A stretch of 64,000 nucleotides of DNA from Nicotiana tabacum (lineage: Eukaryota; Streptophyta; Magnoliopsida; Solanales; Solanaceae): contig NC_134095.1 of NCBI RefSeq assembly GCF_000715075.1, positions 62,678,419 to 62,742,418 on the forward strand, read 5' to 3'. Below are positions 22,954 through 33,950 of this stretch, piece by piece. Numbering within the stretch: position 1 is the first letter of the stretch; the number at the start of each line of letters is the position of its first letter. Position numbers and translations under genes: made by a program. A model generated the notes under the pieces. That model saw only the letters and a program-made list of their open reading frames with translations, was not told where the DNA came from and searched no databases.

Positions 22954-24218
22954 GAAGCAGACAAAAAGCCTTGGTTTCATGATATCAAGGAATATTTGGC
23001 AAAAGGAGAGTACCCAGAGCTTGCAAATACTACTAAAAATGCACACTTCGGAGATTTTCCAACAACTTCTTTCACAATGGAGGAATCCTGTATAGGAGGA
23101 CTCCCGATTTAGGATTATTAAGATGTGTCGACGCAAAGGAAGCATCCAAGCTACTTGAGGAAATTCATGCTGGGACCTGTGGTCCACATATGAACGGTTT
23201 TGTCTTAGCAAAGAAGATAATTCAGGGCGGTTACTTTTGAATGACAATGGAAATGGACTGCATCCAGTATGTCCGGAAATACTACCGTTGTTAGATACAT
23301 GCAGACATGATAAAGGTACCTCCTACCGAGCTTAACGCAACAAGCTCACTATGGTCGTTCGCCGCCTAGGGAATGGACGTTATTGGACCAATCGAGCTTG
23401 CCGCTTCCAACGGACACAGGTTCATCCTAGTAGCCATCGAATATTTCACCAAATGGGTCGAAGCAACATCTTACAAAGCAGTGACTAAGAAAGTCGCGAC
23501 AGACTTTGTCCGCGACCGCATTGTTTGTCGATTTGGAATTCCAGAGTCAATCATTACTGATAATGGCTCTAACCTCAACAACGACTTGGTGAAATCTATG
23601 TGCGAAACTTTCAAAATCAAACACAAGAATTCCACAGCCTACAGACCTCAGATGAATGGAGCTGTAGAAGTCGCCAACAAGAAGATCAAGAAGATATTGA
23701 GGAAAATGATAGAGAAGCATAGACAGTGGCATGAGAAGTTATCATTTGCTCTACAGGGGTATCGCACCACAGTCCACACATCAACCGGGGCAACCCCCTA
23801 TATGTTGGTTTACGGTACAGAGGCTGTCATTCCCACTGAGGTAGAAATTCCTTCCCTAATGATCATACAAAAAGCTGAGCTCGACGACGCAGAGTGGGTA
23901 AAAAGTTGTTATGATCAACTAGCCCTTATAGACGAAAAGAGAATGAACACAGTCTGCCATGGTCAACTCTATCAGAACATAATGTCCAAAGACTTCAACA
24001 AAAGAGTCAAGCCAAGACAGTTTACACCGGGGCAGCTAGTGTTGAAGAAAATTTTTCTGTATCAAGATGAAGCCAAAGGGAAGTTCTCTCCCAACTGGTA
24101 GGGTCCATACATGGTTCACCGAGTATTGACAGGAGGAGCCCTCATACTTGCAGAAATGGACGGAGAAGTCTGGCCAAAGTCGATCACTTCAGATGTAGTC
24201 AAGCGTTACTATGTGTAA
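22954..24218 (+). pseudogene. Ogre-type integrase, broken
   Basis: After a TAA at 22951 and a frameshift near 23060, the zinc-binding region reads HAGTCGPHMNG and then CIQYVRKYYRC with stops at 23238 and 23301. The core from 23373 is intact: MDVIGPIELA (first Asp), ITDNGSNLN (second Asp), NGAVEVANKKIKKILRKM (Glu), and LQGYRTTVHTSTGATPYMLVYGTE. The C-terminal domain reads QLVLKKIFLYQDEAKGKFSPNW, then a TAG, and it ends VVKRYYV with TAA at 24216-24218. It would insert cDNA into chromosomes in a functional element. Confidence 0.92.
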
Positions 24219-26020
24219 TCTTTATGCTTTCCTTATATGATGTAAATTGAACTACGCCTGACATGATTCTCGTTTAAGAGGGGATACGTAGGCATCCCTA
24301 TGGGTTCAATCACAATTCAATAAAAAATTCATTTCCCCCGTAATTGGAAACCGGGGTAGAATTTTGAGGAGGACCCTCAAAATTCCGAAGTAATTTTAGC
24401 CGATCGCCGCACGAGCAACAGTCAGAAATGTCAACCCATCAAACTGGGGAAGAATTTTAAGAAGGACCCTCAAAATTTCGTAGCAGGATAGGTTGCAATG
24501 TCCTGAACTATGTCACAGTTGTCGGGTCATCTAAAAGTTATTTTTAATTATACATTTATGTCATAATTTTACAAAATCATGCATGTTTATTATTGAAAAT
24601 GCTTTGTTTAGCAACGCTACCCCAATGATACAGACGGTATCACCAGATCAAAGCCGAATGAGTCAAGCAAAGCCAGCGGGGATACAAACTAATCTGCCCC
24701 TTACAAAACTCATGATTTTTCTTTGGATGCAGGCACTAGGATTGCGAAATCCTTAAATACACTGTACGCCCAGAGGACAAACAATGTTCAAAAATACGAT
24801 TCTCAAAACCGTTTCACTTGCCAACATTTGCTATCAACACACACAAGTAATTCTCCGTAGTCACAATGCTCCTAGTAATCACAATGCCGCAATCTGCTAT
24901 CAGCTAAGAAAACTCTATTGTCATTTGTTATTTTATTTTTTGCATAAGGCTACTATTCTGCCTTCCGAGACTAAACATTGTCTCCATCTGTATTTGCATT
25001 GCATAAGGCTACTATTCTGCCTTCCAATTTGCATAAGGCTACTATTCTGCCTTCCGAGACTAAATGTTGTCTCCATTTGCATTTGCATTGCATAAGGCTA
25101 CTATTCTGCTTTTCGACTTGCATAAGGCTACCATTCTGCCTTCTGAGACTAAGCATTGTCTCCATTTGCATTCTTGTATAAGGCTACCATTATGCCTTCC
25201 GAGGTTAAGCTCTACCTCCGTCTGCATTTGCATCTTTGCATAAAGCTACTTTTTTGCCTTTCGAGGCTAAGCTTTGCCTCCAATTTTCTTCGAAACTAAG
25301 CACTATCTCAAGCACTATTTATCTCGCTTTTCTTACGGGCTAAGCTCTGCCCTTCAATTCGCAAGACTGAGCTCTGTCTTGTCCGCATCATACTACTGCA
25401 TCCTTCATGGGTTGAAATATCACCAACTCGTCCAAAGGCGTCATCGTTCAGAGGGACGTTCTTCATGGCCCGAGAACACCATGTCATGGCCTGGGGATCT
25501 CTTTCAATCTTTTGCATATCATTATTCAAAGGTGTCATGGTTCAGAAGCATCATCCTCATAGCCTGAGAACATCATTTCATGGCCTACGAATCATGTATC
25601 AAATAACCCATGGCCCAGGACATCATGGTCTAAGGACGTCATTCCTAACCGTCCAAAGACAACATTCATGGTCCGATGAGAATTTGCATCATGTTTAAAT
25701 TACGCAATATACGCTTGTATCGTTTATTTGCAGGTAATCTGGCGAGCAACAATCATCCTGGCAGAAGCGGTCCCGCTCCAGTTCTCTTAACCATTCCCGT
25801 AAGTCATTTGTTCACCCAACCCCATATGTTGCGTCCGTTCTTGTAAAACTTCATCGATATACTTTGCTGATGACTCCTGAACTACATACAACCTGTTCCT
25901 GTAAAACCAGGGATATGTAGGCAACTCAGAAACTAGGGTGCGGCCTAAATCTCTTCAAACCATTTCTCTCGGTCAAAATTGACCATCATATCTTTACCCG
26001 ACAACTCTTTCATCCTTTCT
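24219..26020 (+). repeat. Ogre-type 3' untranslated region with two tandem-repeat arrays
   Basis: Non-coding after integrase. From about 24945 to 25290 the phrase GCATAAGGCTACTATTCTGCC, followed by TTCCGAGACTAA and TTGTCTCCATTTGCATTTGC, recurs about five to six times in full or partial units of unequal length. From about 25385 to 25690 a second, looser array repeats CATGGCC(C/T)GAGAACATCAT-like units. Variable tandem repeats between integrase and PPT are a known habit of Ogre-like elements. Confidence 0.75.
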
Positions 26021-26037
26021 GGGTAAAGAGGGGTAGC
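26021..26037 (+). other. Polypurine tract of the Ogre-type element
   Basis: GGGTAAAGAGGGGTAGC directly precedes the TGTTGATACC start of the 3' LTR. It is the expected plus-strand primer site. Confidence 0.75.
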
Positions 26038-29000
26038 TGTTGATACCCAATTTTTCCTCAAACTATTTTTAAATTTGCATATATACCTTCAAAATCATAT
26101 TTTATAATAATTGGTATTTTTCCATAATTTTTCATATTATTATCAATTTATTTTTCTAATTTATTCAGTACTTTATATCTAATAATTATTCATAAATTAC
26201 ATTACAAGTAATTTCAAAGTATTTTTTAGCTCAATATATCATTTTTAATCCTATTAGGATTTAATTATTTCACAAATTAGCCAATTTGGCATTGTTTGGC
26301 TATAATTACAATAATTTTGCAATTATAGCCTAATTGTACACTTTATGCTATTTTAATTCAATAATCAGTTATTTTATATTTTAAATATTATTTAATTACC
26401 TTAATTTCACCTATTTAGATTAATTTTATTTTATCTAATTATTAGCTATTTTTATTAATTATTTATCTAATTTTAATGGGTATTTAACAATTAGCAATTC
26501 TTATTTAAATTACAACCTAATTAAATCTGGTCCAAATTAAATAACCTACCAGACCCCAAGCCCAATAACCTATCCTACCCGGCCCAATCCCCATTCCATC
26601 TAAGTTGTTGATTATTTTGAATCAACGGTCCAGATCAGCCCCTTCCTAATTTAACCCCCCAATGACTACCCACGTCTCTCACTTCTCCCCCCTATCGTTC
26701 TCTCTCAACCGGTCTCTCTATCTCCCTCTCTCTATCTCTGGTTCTTTTTAGAACCTTCTTTTCTCCCCTCCTCTCCGATGGACCCTGTCCACCTTCTCTG
26801 GCCACCTCCCTCACCGGAAACCATGGCCTTTCATCATCTCCTGGCCTCTGCTTCACCCCACACCAGTTTGACACTACTCTGAGGTCCTCAGGTGAACCTG
26901 GAGCGGTTCAACTCCTACCCATGGTCCTTCATGCCATTTTTCGGCCACCTCCGACCTTTCTAGTAAGATATATGATTCTTCCGGCTAAAACCGGTAACAT
27001 TTTAAGGTTTTCTCATCTTCTCTGGGTTCTCTGAACCCCTAACTCTTAAGATTTTCCGATTTCTTTTAGATCTGTCTTAGATCTGTGTATATTATGAGAT
27101 TTTGTTGTTTTCCTCAAAGGTTTTTTCCGGTTTTTCTAAAGTAACTCTTCATCTGCAACTAGGGTTTTAACCCCTTTTTTAAAAAAACGATTTTCTTCTG
27201 ATTTTTTATGTATTAATCTACGACTGTCACTGTGTTTAAATGTTTGTTTGAGCCTTCTCCTTTATCCGAGTTATTCTGTTGAAAACCCTAATGTTTTTTT
27301 AAGTTTCTGAGATCGTCTTGGGTGTTATGTTCAATTAATCTGTGTATTTCTTATGAACGTTCTGTGAATTCCTGATTTATATGGTTTTTACCCTATGCGT
27401 GCTTGTTAGAGTTGCTGATTTTCGTCTATTATGAGTTTAATTTGTTTATTCTCATGAGCTTATGCTAATTTCTCCTAAATTGGTATTGTTCTCTATTTGT
27501 GGGTCTTCGAATCCCTGTGATTGGTTCTTTATCGATCTTGCATGATATTCTCTACTGATTCTTGAGATATCCCTTTAATTAAGGCTGGTTTCGTGTTTAT
27601 TCTTGCCTATAGCATGTTACTCCGCTCATGTGTGATATTTTCCTTTGATAAATATTGATTCCCTGTAATTAAAACCTCACTCGAGGATCTCCTTACTGAT
27701 TTCCAGAATTTGAAATATCTCTTGCCTTATTTCTCTAGCTGATTCCGCTGTCAAACTAATTTGTATATATTTTCCTTAAATAGGATTCTGAACTTGACCT
27801 TAATTGCATGCTCTATACCTATATTACACTTGTACTACTTCCTTATTGTGTTATAAGCAGCTTTACTTGATTCCTTTTCTTATTTTGCTACTACTTCTTA
27901 CCGTTTGAGTATGATTCCTTAATTAAAGGAAGTCTGTATACTAAATGGATTCTAATTAACGTTTATTCCTATAATTACTGGTGAACTATTATTTTTACCT
28001 TATTATTCTGCCCACTTTCAAACTATATATACTCTATTCATTCATTAGCATAAGGACAAAAAAAAATCTGTTCAACTCTCTCTCTCACAACTAAAACTCT
28101 CTATTCTCTCTTCTGTGCTACTTGCTAATGTTCTAAGCTAGCCGACTGCAAGCCAAGGTTAACTACTGCGCCTCTCTTATTTCTGCTTTGTGTTTTTGCT
28201 TTTTTTCACTTCACTGGTATGTTCTAATTCAGATTTCAGTCCTCAAACCAACATGTTTCTATTACTGTTACAATTCCTTGTATTTCTGATATACTTTTAT
28301 TTACTATTTTTGCTGTTCAATATGTAATTAGGATCCTGAATTCCCTCTACATGTTAAGTTATGCTTTACTTGTCAATGACCAACATGTTTCTGTATACTT
28401 AGTACATGTTTCTTATGTGAATCCCCATGAATGGTACGTTAGTTGATCATGGTCTTAGTTGTTTGGTGTTGATATGTTAATCTAATCCAATACCCTACTG
28501 TCCCCCCCGATCCTCTGAACCTGTAGGAGTTTCTGATTGTGTGCTCGTATATGTTCCTGCCTGCTACATGTTTGCCCTCACAAGCTCCATATTTGTCCCT
28601 CCAACCCCATTCCCTTGCTTGTGTTTGCTGGGCTATTCTTGGTCCTTTGTGTGATGCTGACTTTATTTTGGTTCTGATATTGGTATGCATGCTCCTTCAA
28701 ATTGTTTCATCAGTTAAACTTTGTCATAAAACTATTCTAATTAAGTCTCTCTTTTCAAAACTGTTTTCTTACTTAAACTCTTCAAAACTATGTCGAGCAC
28801 TCTCATTATACTCTTAGACCACTAAGTTCTGCCCCTTTTGTGTGAGCATTGCCTTAGGACCCCTGAGCTCCCTCTGAACTTTGACACACAAAAGCTGGCC
28901 TTTCCACACTGCACTTACTCTATCTTGGCTATGAAATTTGGGTGTGAGCACTGCCCGAGAGCCCTTGAGGTCCTTAGGGAACTCTGACACACCCAAATTA

Positions 29001-30780
29001 TGAGAAAAGTTGTGAAACAATACTTGGCATTGAGGACCTGGAGACTTGGGCCTATTCTGTAGGCTCCCTATAATTAACTTCTTATTTTTTCTTTATTTTC
29101 AGTTATGTAATTCCTATTCAAAGGACTGTAATAATTATTTGTAAATGACTCTAGGGTTGGATAGTGAAAAGGGGTGGGTAATATGCATGCTGTAGTATAA
29201 TCCAGGGTGGAAATCATGTTCACAGGTTTACTTTCTCTATGCGCAATAGCAACCATGTTTAGGTACAACATGCCAAACATGTCGTGCATCAGATATCATG
29301 CTATTTAGGATTTATATGTACTGTTTTCAGCATCTCATCCACACTTAGAAATCCTGTGTATAGGGTAGATAATAACAATAAAATAAGCTGCTATTATGTG
29401 ATTCTGCCCATGTAAATATGTTCTGAAATTTCATTTAGAAATCCCGCCTTAGGGTAAACGTGTTAACACAATTTGTTATTCATTCACTCACCATATTGCA
29501 ACCATGCTCCGCACTTAGAAATTCTGCTTTAGGTAAACAATATCAAAATTGTCACTCCTGCCCATTTTGAAGCTGTGCATTTAGAAATCATGTTTAAGTT
29601 ATTATGCATCATGGTGCATTAGACATCATGTTATATGATCGCACTTATTCAATCACACTAGTCTAAATACAAATGTATAAACAGTCCTCCTATTCTAAAT
29701 AAACTGGTAATTAGTCTCTAAAAGCAATATTTAGAATTGCATGCTATTAGGTATAGCAACCTGGGATTATTAACAAATCTGAATAACTGCTACATATTAT
29801 TTTACGCCTAGGCAAGACTTAGGTAATCAACTTTAAAATAAAACCATAACCGTCTTTGTGATTAGTGTTTAACTGTCAGCATGTTAAGATTAGTAGGCAA
29901 GCCTGATTAGGACTTCCTCTCTGAGTTATGTAATAAATTTGACTCTGTTGTTATAACTTAGATACCTATGTTTAGGATCTGAATTTAGACCTTAATTGTG
30001 TATGAGTCATGTTGTTTATGTGTACTATATGTGGAGGTATATCTGAGCCTTTTATTTGTCTTCCATGCTCCCCTTTAATTGAAGTCCTATCTGTTTATTA
30101 TGTGTCACCTTAGTATTTTACCTTTAAACTTGAGGGTCTACCTAGAACCTCCTTTTATAGAATAGGAGTCCTAAATTCCTCCGGGACTGATAGGAAGGGA
30201 CGGGTAACAGCATGCAATAGGGGTCGAGACCAACCCTCGCTTTAATTACCTTCATGGGGTGGGAAATGGTAGATATGGATATGATGACCGGTGCGTTAAT
30301 ACCATGTGTAGCCCCTCTTTGAGAAGTGTCATACTAGGTATTGCATCGATGTGATCCATATTATAAACATACCTAGGATACCCCTTTAAATTCACAAATA
30401 TGCTTAGATTGTAATCCATTTCAAAATCTAGCTTTTCATTAACTGTTTTTCGAACATCTGTGTACTTAAACTTAAATCCCCTATTATTTGAACCATACTT
30501 GTTTATTTGCTAAATTGTACAAATCTACAAAAGCTGTTTGGCTGGGAATCACACTGGTGGATCCTGAGGGGTGCCTAATACCTCCCCCTTAGGATAATTT
30601 CAAGCCCTTACCTTGTCTCTAGTTACCAAACGTAGTTATAAATGAACCCTCTAGGTGCCCTAAGCACCTTAAATCATTAGGTGACGACTCTTCAAAATGC
30701 AAACCCCTTTCCCAAAAGGAACGAGCTGTCTCAACCAGAATGTCATAAACCCTATTTCGCGAGAAAAAAAGGGCCCGACA
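26038..30780 (+). repeat. 3' LTR of the Ogre-type element
   Basis: 4743 bases, collinear with the 5' LTR at 11000-15748 and ending GGGCCCGACA. Differences are scattered point changes and short indels, so the insertion is not very recent; I did not compute identity. It is followed by the CACTA remnant. Confidence 0.93.
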
Positions 30781-30862
30781 AGCACGCGGGCTGATGGAAC
30801 GGCTGTAAACCGTTCTAATATCTCTATGGCAACGGTTTAACAGTCTGTGGAAACGGTTATGG
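30781..30862. mobile_element. CACTA-like remnant on the far side of the Ogre insertion
   Basis: The words GGAACGGCTG, AAACCGTTCTAAT, GGCAACGGTTTAAC and GGAAACGGTTATGG continue the subterminal repeat pattern of 9903-10999. The piece is only about 80 bases and then meets LINE sequence, so the right terminus has been lost or displaced. Confidence 0.65.
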
Positions 30863-32253
30863 GGAGAGAAAGAAGGACTTGCATATAATGTTCATCAACT
30901 TAGAAAAGGCGTACGATAAAGTTCCAATAGAGGTTTTGTGGAGATGTTTGGAGGCTAGATGTGTACATGCTTCTTACGTTATGTTGATTAAGGACATGTA
31001 TGATAGAGTAGAGACCCGAGTGAGGACGGTGGGTGGGGACTCGGACCATTTTCTGGTTATGATGGGGTTGCATCAAGGGTTTGCACTCAGCCCTTTTTTT
31101 GTTTGCTCTGACGATGGACGCACTGACGCACCACATCCAGTGGGAGGTGCCATGTTGCATGCTATTTGCAGATAATATTGTATTGATTGACGAGACGCGA
31201 GGCGATGTCAACGTGCAATTAAAGGTATGAAGGCAGACCCTAAAATCTAAAGGATTCAACTTGAGCAAAACCAAAACAGAATACTTGGAGTGTAAGTTCA
31301 GTGGCGAGACTCAAGGAGGGGAAGGGGAGGTAAGGCTGGACTCGCAGGTCATCCCTAGGAGAGGAAGTTTTAAGTACTGTGGGTCAATTATTCAGGGGGG
31401 GTAAGGAGATTGATGGCAGTGTTACACATCGTACTGGGGCAGGATGGATGAAATGGAGACTCGCTTTCAGTATTTTGTGTGACAAGAAGGTGCTACCGAA
31501 ACTAAAAGGTAAGTTCTACAGAGTGATGGTCAGACCAACGATGTTGTATAGGGCTGAGTGTTGGCCAGTCAAGATTGCATGTCCAGAAGATGAAGGTAGT
31601 AGAGATGAGGATGTTGAGATGGGTGCATGAGCACACCAGGTTAGATATGATCAGAAATGAGGTTATTCGCGACAATGTGGGTGTGTCCCCTATTGAGGAC
31701 AAGATGCGGGAAACGCGACTTAGGTGGTTTGGTCATACGAGGAAGAGGAGCATAGACGCCCGGTGAAGAGGTGTGGGAGGTTGACATTGAAGGGCCTACG
31801 AAGAGGTAGAGGTAGGCCAAAAAAGAGGTGGGGAGAGGTGATTCGGTAATATATGGTGCAAATTCAGCTGGCCGAAGACATGACACTTGATAGGAAGGTA
31901 TGAAGGTCGAGGATTAGGACAATAGAGTAGTTAGTATAGAGTGTTCATAACAGTAGTATTGGCACGCAGTCTCGCTTTCTGTTGGTAGTAGGTTTTTATG
32001 ACTCACCGTTGTTTCTTTCATTGTTGATCACCTTACTATCCTCTTGTTTTTATTATGCTTTTATATGGCTTTTTGGTACTGTCCCTTCTTGTCTATATTT
32101 TCATTAATGTGGTGCTAATATTTTTCTGAGCTTAGGGTTTATTGGAAACAACCTCTCATCCTCACAAGGTAGGGTTAAGGTCTGCGAACATACTACCTTC
32201 CCCAGACCCTATGATATGAGATAATACTGGATATGTTGTTATTGTTGTTGTTG
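30863..32253 (+). pseudogene. 5'-truncated RTE-type LINE, plus strand
   Basis: Starts inside the RT at [18 protein letters not shown]. It continues VRTVGGDSDHFLVMMGLHQG, shifts frame near 31098 to the region with CMLFADNIVLIDETRG (FADD changed to FADN), then [14 protein letters not shown], then [20 protein letters not shown] and the C-terminal [19 protein letters not shown] with ETRLRWFGH. Several stops and shifts are present. The 3' untranslated tail ends CCCCAGACCCTATGAT...ACTGGATATG followed by TTG repeats at 32236-32253. It is the same family as 1-1300, in opposite orientation. Confidence 0.88.
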
Positions 32254-32258
32254 TACTT

Positions 32259-32720
32259 ACTTGTGTAAGAGGTTGAACAAAAATAAAAGACAACCTTGTT
32301 TAAAACTTTAGTCTAAAGTTTTCAAAGAAAATTATGATAGTATCAGTGAAAGATTTAGATTATGGTCTATAATTGTCTACAAAGTAGCTAAAAGTTTTGA
32401 TCGATCTAAATAGTGGTTATATTGGGGAGGGTATGTTTGGTACGAACGAAATATTTTTTAAAACATTAAAAAACCCAAAAATATATTACTCCATAGCGCG
32501 CACACCCAAAATCTGAACAGTGACCTCAGAAAGGGCTATTTGTGTAAAACCGCCAAATTTAGCTAGAGAGAAAAACCAACTCATGTAAAGGCAAAATCAC
32601 GGCCCAAGTCTCCTCTCAATCTTTTGCCCTCTTACGCAAAAAACCCTAGCAACACTACCCCTACCGTTCACTCCCTCTTTGGCCTCTCTACAGTCCTTCC
32701 ATTCTTCCCTCTGAATAACA
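32259..32720 (+). promoter_or_regulatory. eIF3f upstream region with site II and telo-box motifs
   Basis: GGCCCA at 32601-32606 (site II core read on the other strand as TGGGCC) and AAACCCTA at 32641-32648 (telo-box) lie 80-120 bases before the ATG. This pair is well known in promoters and leaders of plant translation-machinery genes. The last 120 bases are CT-rich like a leader. No clear TATA box, as is usual for such genes. Functional role here is inferred. Confidence 0.6.
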
Positions 32721-33916
32721 ATGGCGTCCAGTGATCACACGATATTGCAATTCTCACCATCTTCAACCAGCTTATCGGCTAAGGTTCACCCTTTAGTCAT
32801 ATTCAACATATGTGACTGCTACGTTAGGCGTCCCGATCAAGCTGGCCGGGTCATCGGCACTCTTCTCGGCTCTGTATTACCTGATGGTACTGTTGACATT
32901 CGAAATTCCTATGCCGTTCCTCACAGCGAGTCACAAGATCAGGTTCTATTCTCAATATTCTTTCTGATAATTAATTATACTGTAATTGGACAAAGAAAAA
33001 TTTCAGCTATCTTATTTAAGGTCAATTTGGCCGATTCTTAGATTTATAATGAGTATAGATAACTTAGCTCAATAATTTTTGTTTTTAATTTCAAAATGAT
33101 GAGATGAAGGGACAAATTGTGTAAATTTTCAGTAAATTTAGGGCATAAAGGGCAATTTTGGATAACTCTAGATGAGTTGCCTACTTGCGATTTAATTGCT
33201 AGTGCAGAGAATGTGAATGATTTGTTGTACAATTTGTGTTCTGTATGCATAAACCAGTGGTTAACTATGCAGATAATGTGAATGTGAATCCATAAACCAG
33301 TTGTACGCAATTGCTGATTTGCACAACCTGTAATTACCCCTGTTGCACTGGCTTAGTGCAAATATTTATATAATATGTATTTTTTACCCATCAAAAAATT
33401 AAAAAAAACTATGTATGGGAAATACTAAACAAAACAATTTCATATAGATAATGTACAATACAAAATAAAATTTTCTTTCTTTATTTTTGTTCTCAACTTT
33501 GCATACCACATTTCTATTATGGACTGTATTTCTTTCTAGATGTTTTTTTATGATTATATATTTTTGGGCATTTTGTCCATATTAGGTTGCATTGGATATT
33601 GATTACCATCACAATATGTTATCATCTCATCAGAAGGTGAATCCAAAGGAAGTCATTGTCGGATGGTAATCCACCTTTCCTTTTTTCTTTTGGTTAAAGT
33701 TTCTTTGTGTTGCTAAATTGTTTCTATGGTGGAGAAGTCTTTAGCTCCAATTATTTCCAGAATTGGAGACTCTTATATAGTGCTGCAACATGAAATCTTT
33801 GGTGTTCATTAACCTTATAATATGAGTAGTATACATTGTGATTAAAATTGGAATATGATATCCGGAGCATGCCATGTTTAACCATTCATGTAAAAGATGT
33901 CTGAAATGGGAACATT

Positions 33917-33950
<34 letters not shown>

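Larger units (their letters stand above)
11000..30780 (+). mobile_element. Tat/Ogre-lineage Ty3/Gypsy LTR retrotransposon, complete but decayed, 19.8 kb
   Basis: Two LTRs of about 4.75 kb (11000-15748 and 26038-30780) start TGTTGATACC and end CGACA, enclosing about 10.3 kb. The internal order is PBS, extra ORF, gag, protease, G-patch-like segment, RT/RNase H, archaeal-type RNase H, integrase, tandem repeats and PPT. The very long LTRs, the additional upstream ORF and the second RNase H are hallmarks of the Tat/Ogre lineage. The 5 bases before the left LTR are GTCAC and those after the right LTR are AGCAC, a partial match at best, so the target duplication is uncertain. Many stops and frameshifts show the copy is non-autonomous. 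Confidence 0.93.

Noticed and set aside
24945..25290. Possible CRISPR-like array because of spaced repeats
   Set aside because: Plant nuclear context, repeats of unequal length with no unique equal-length spacers, located in a retrotransposon 3' region.
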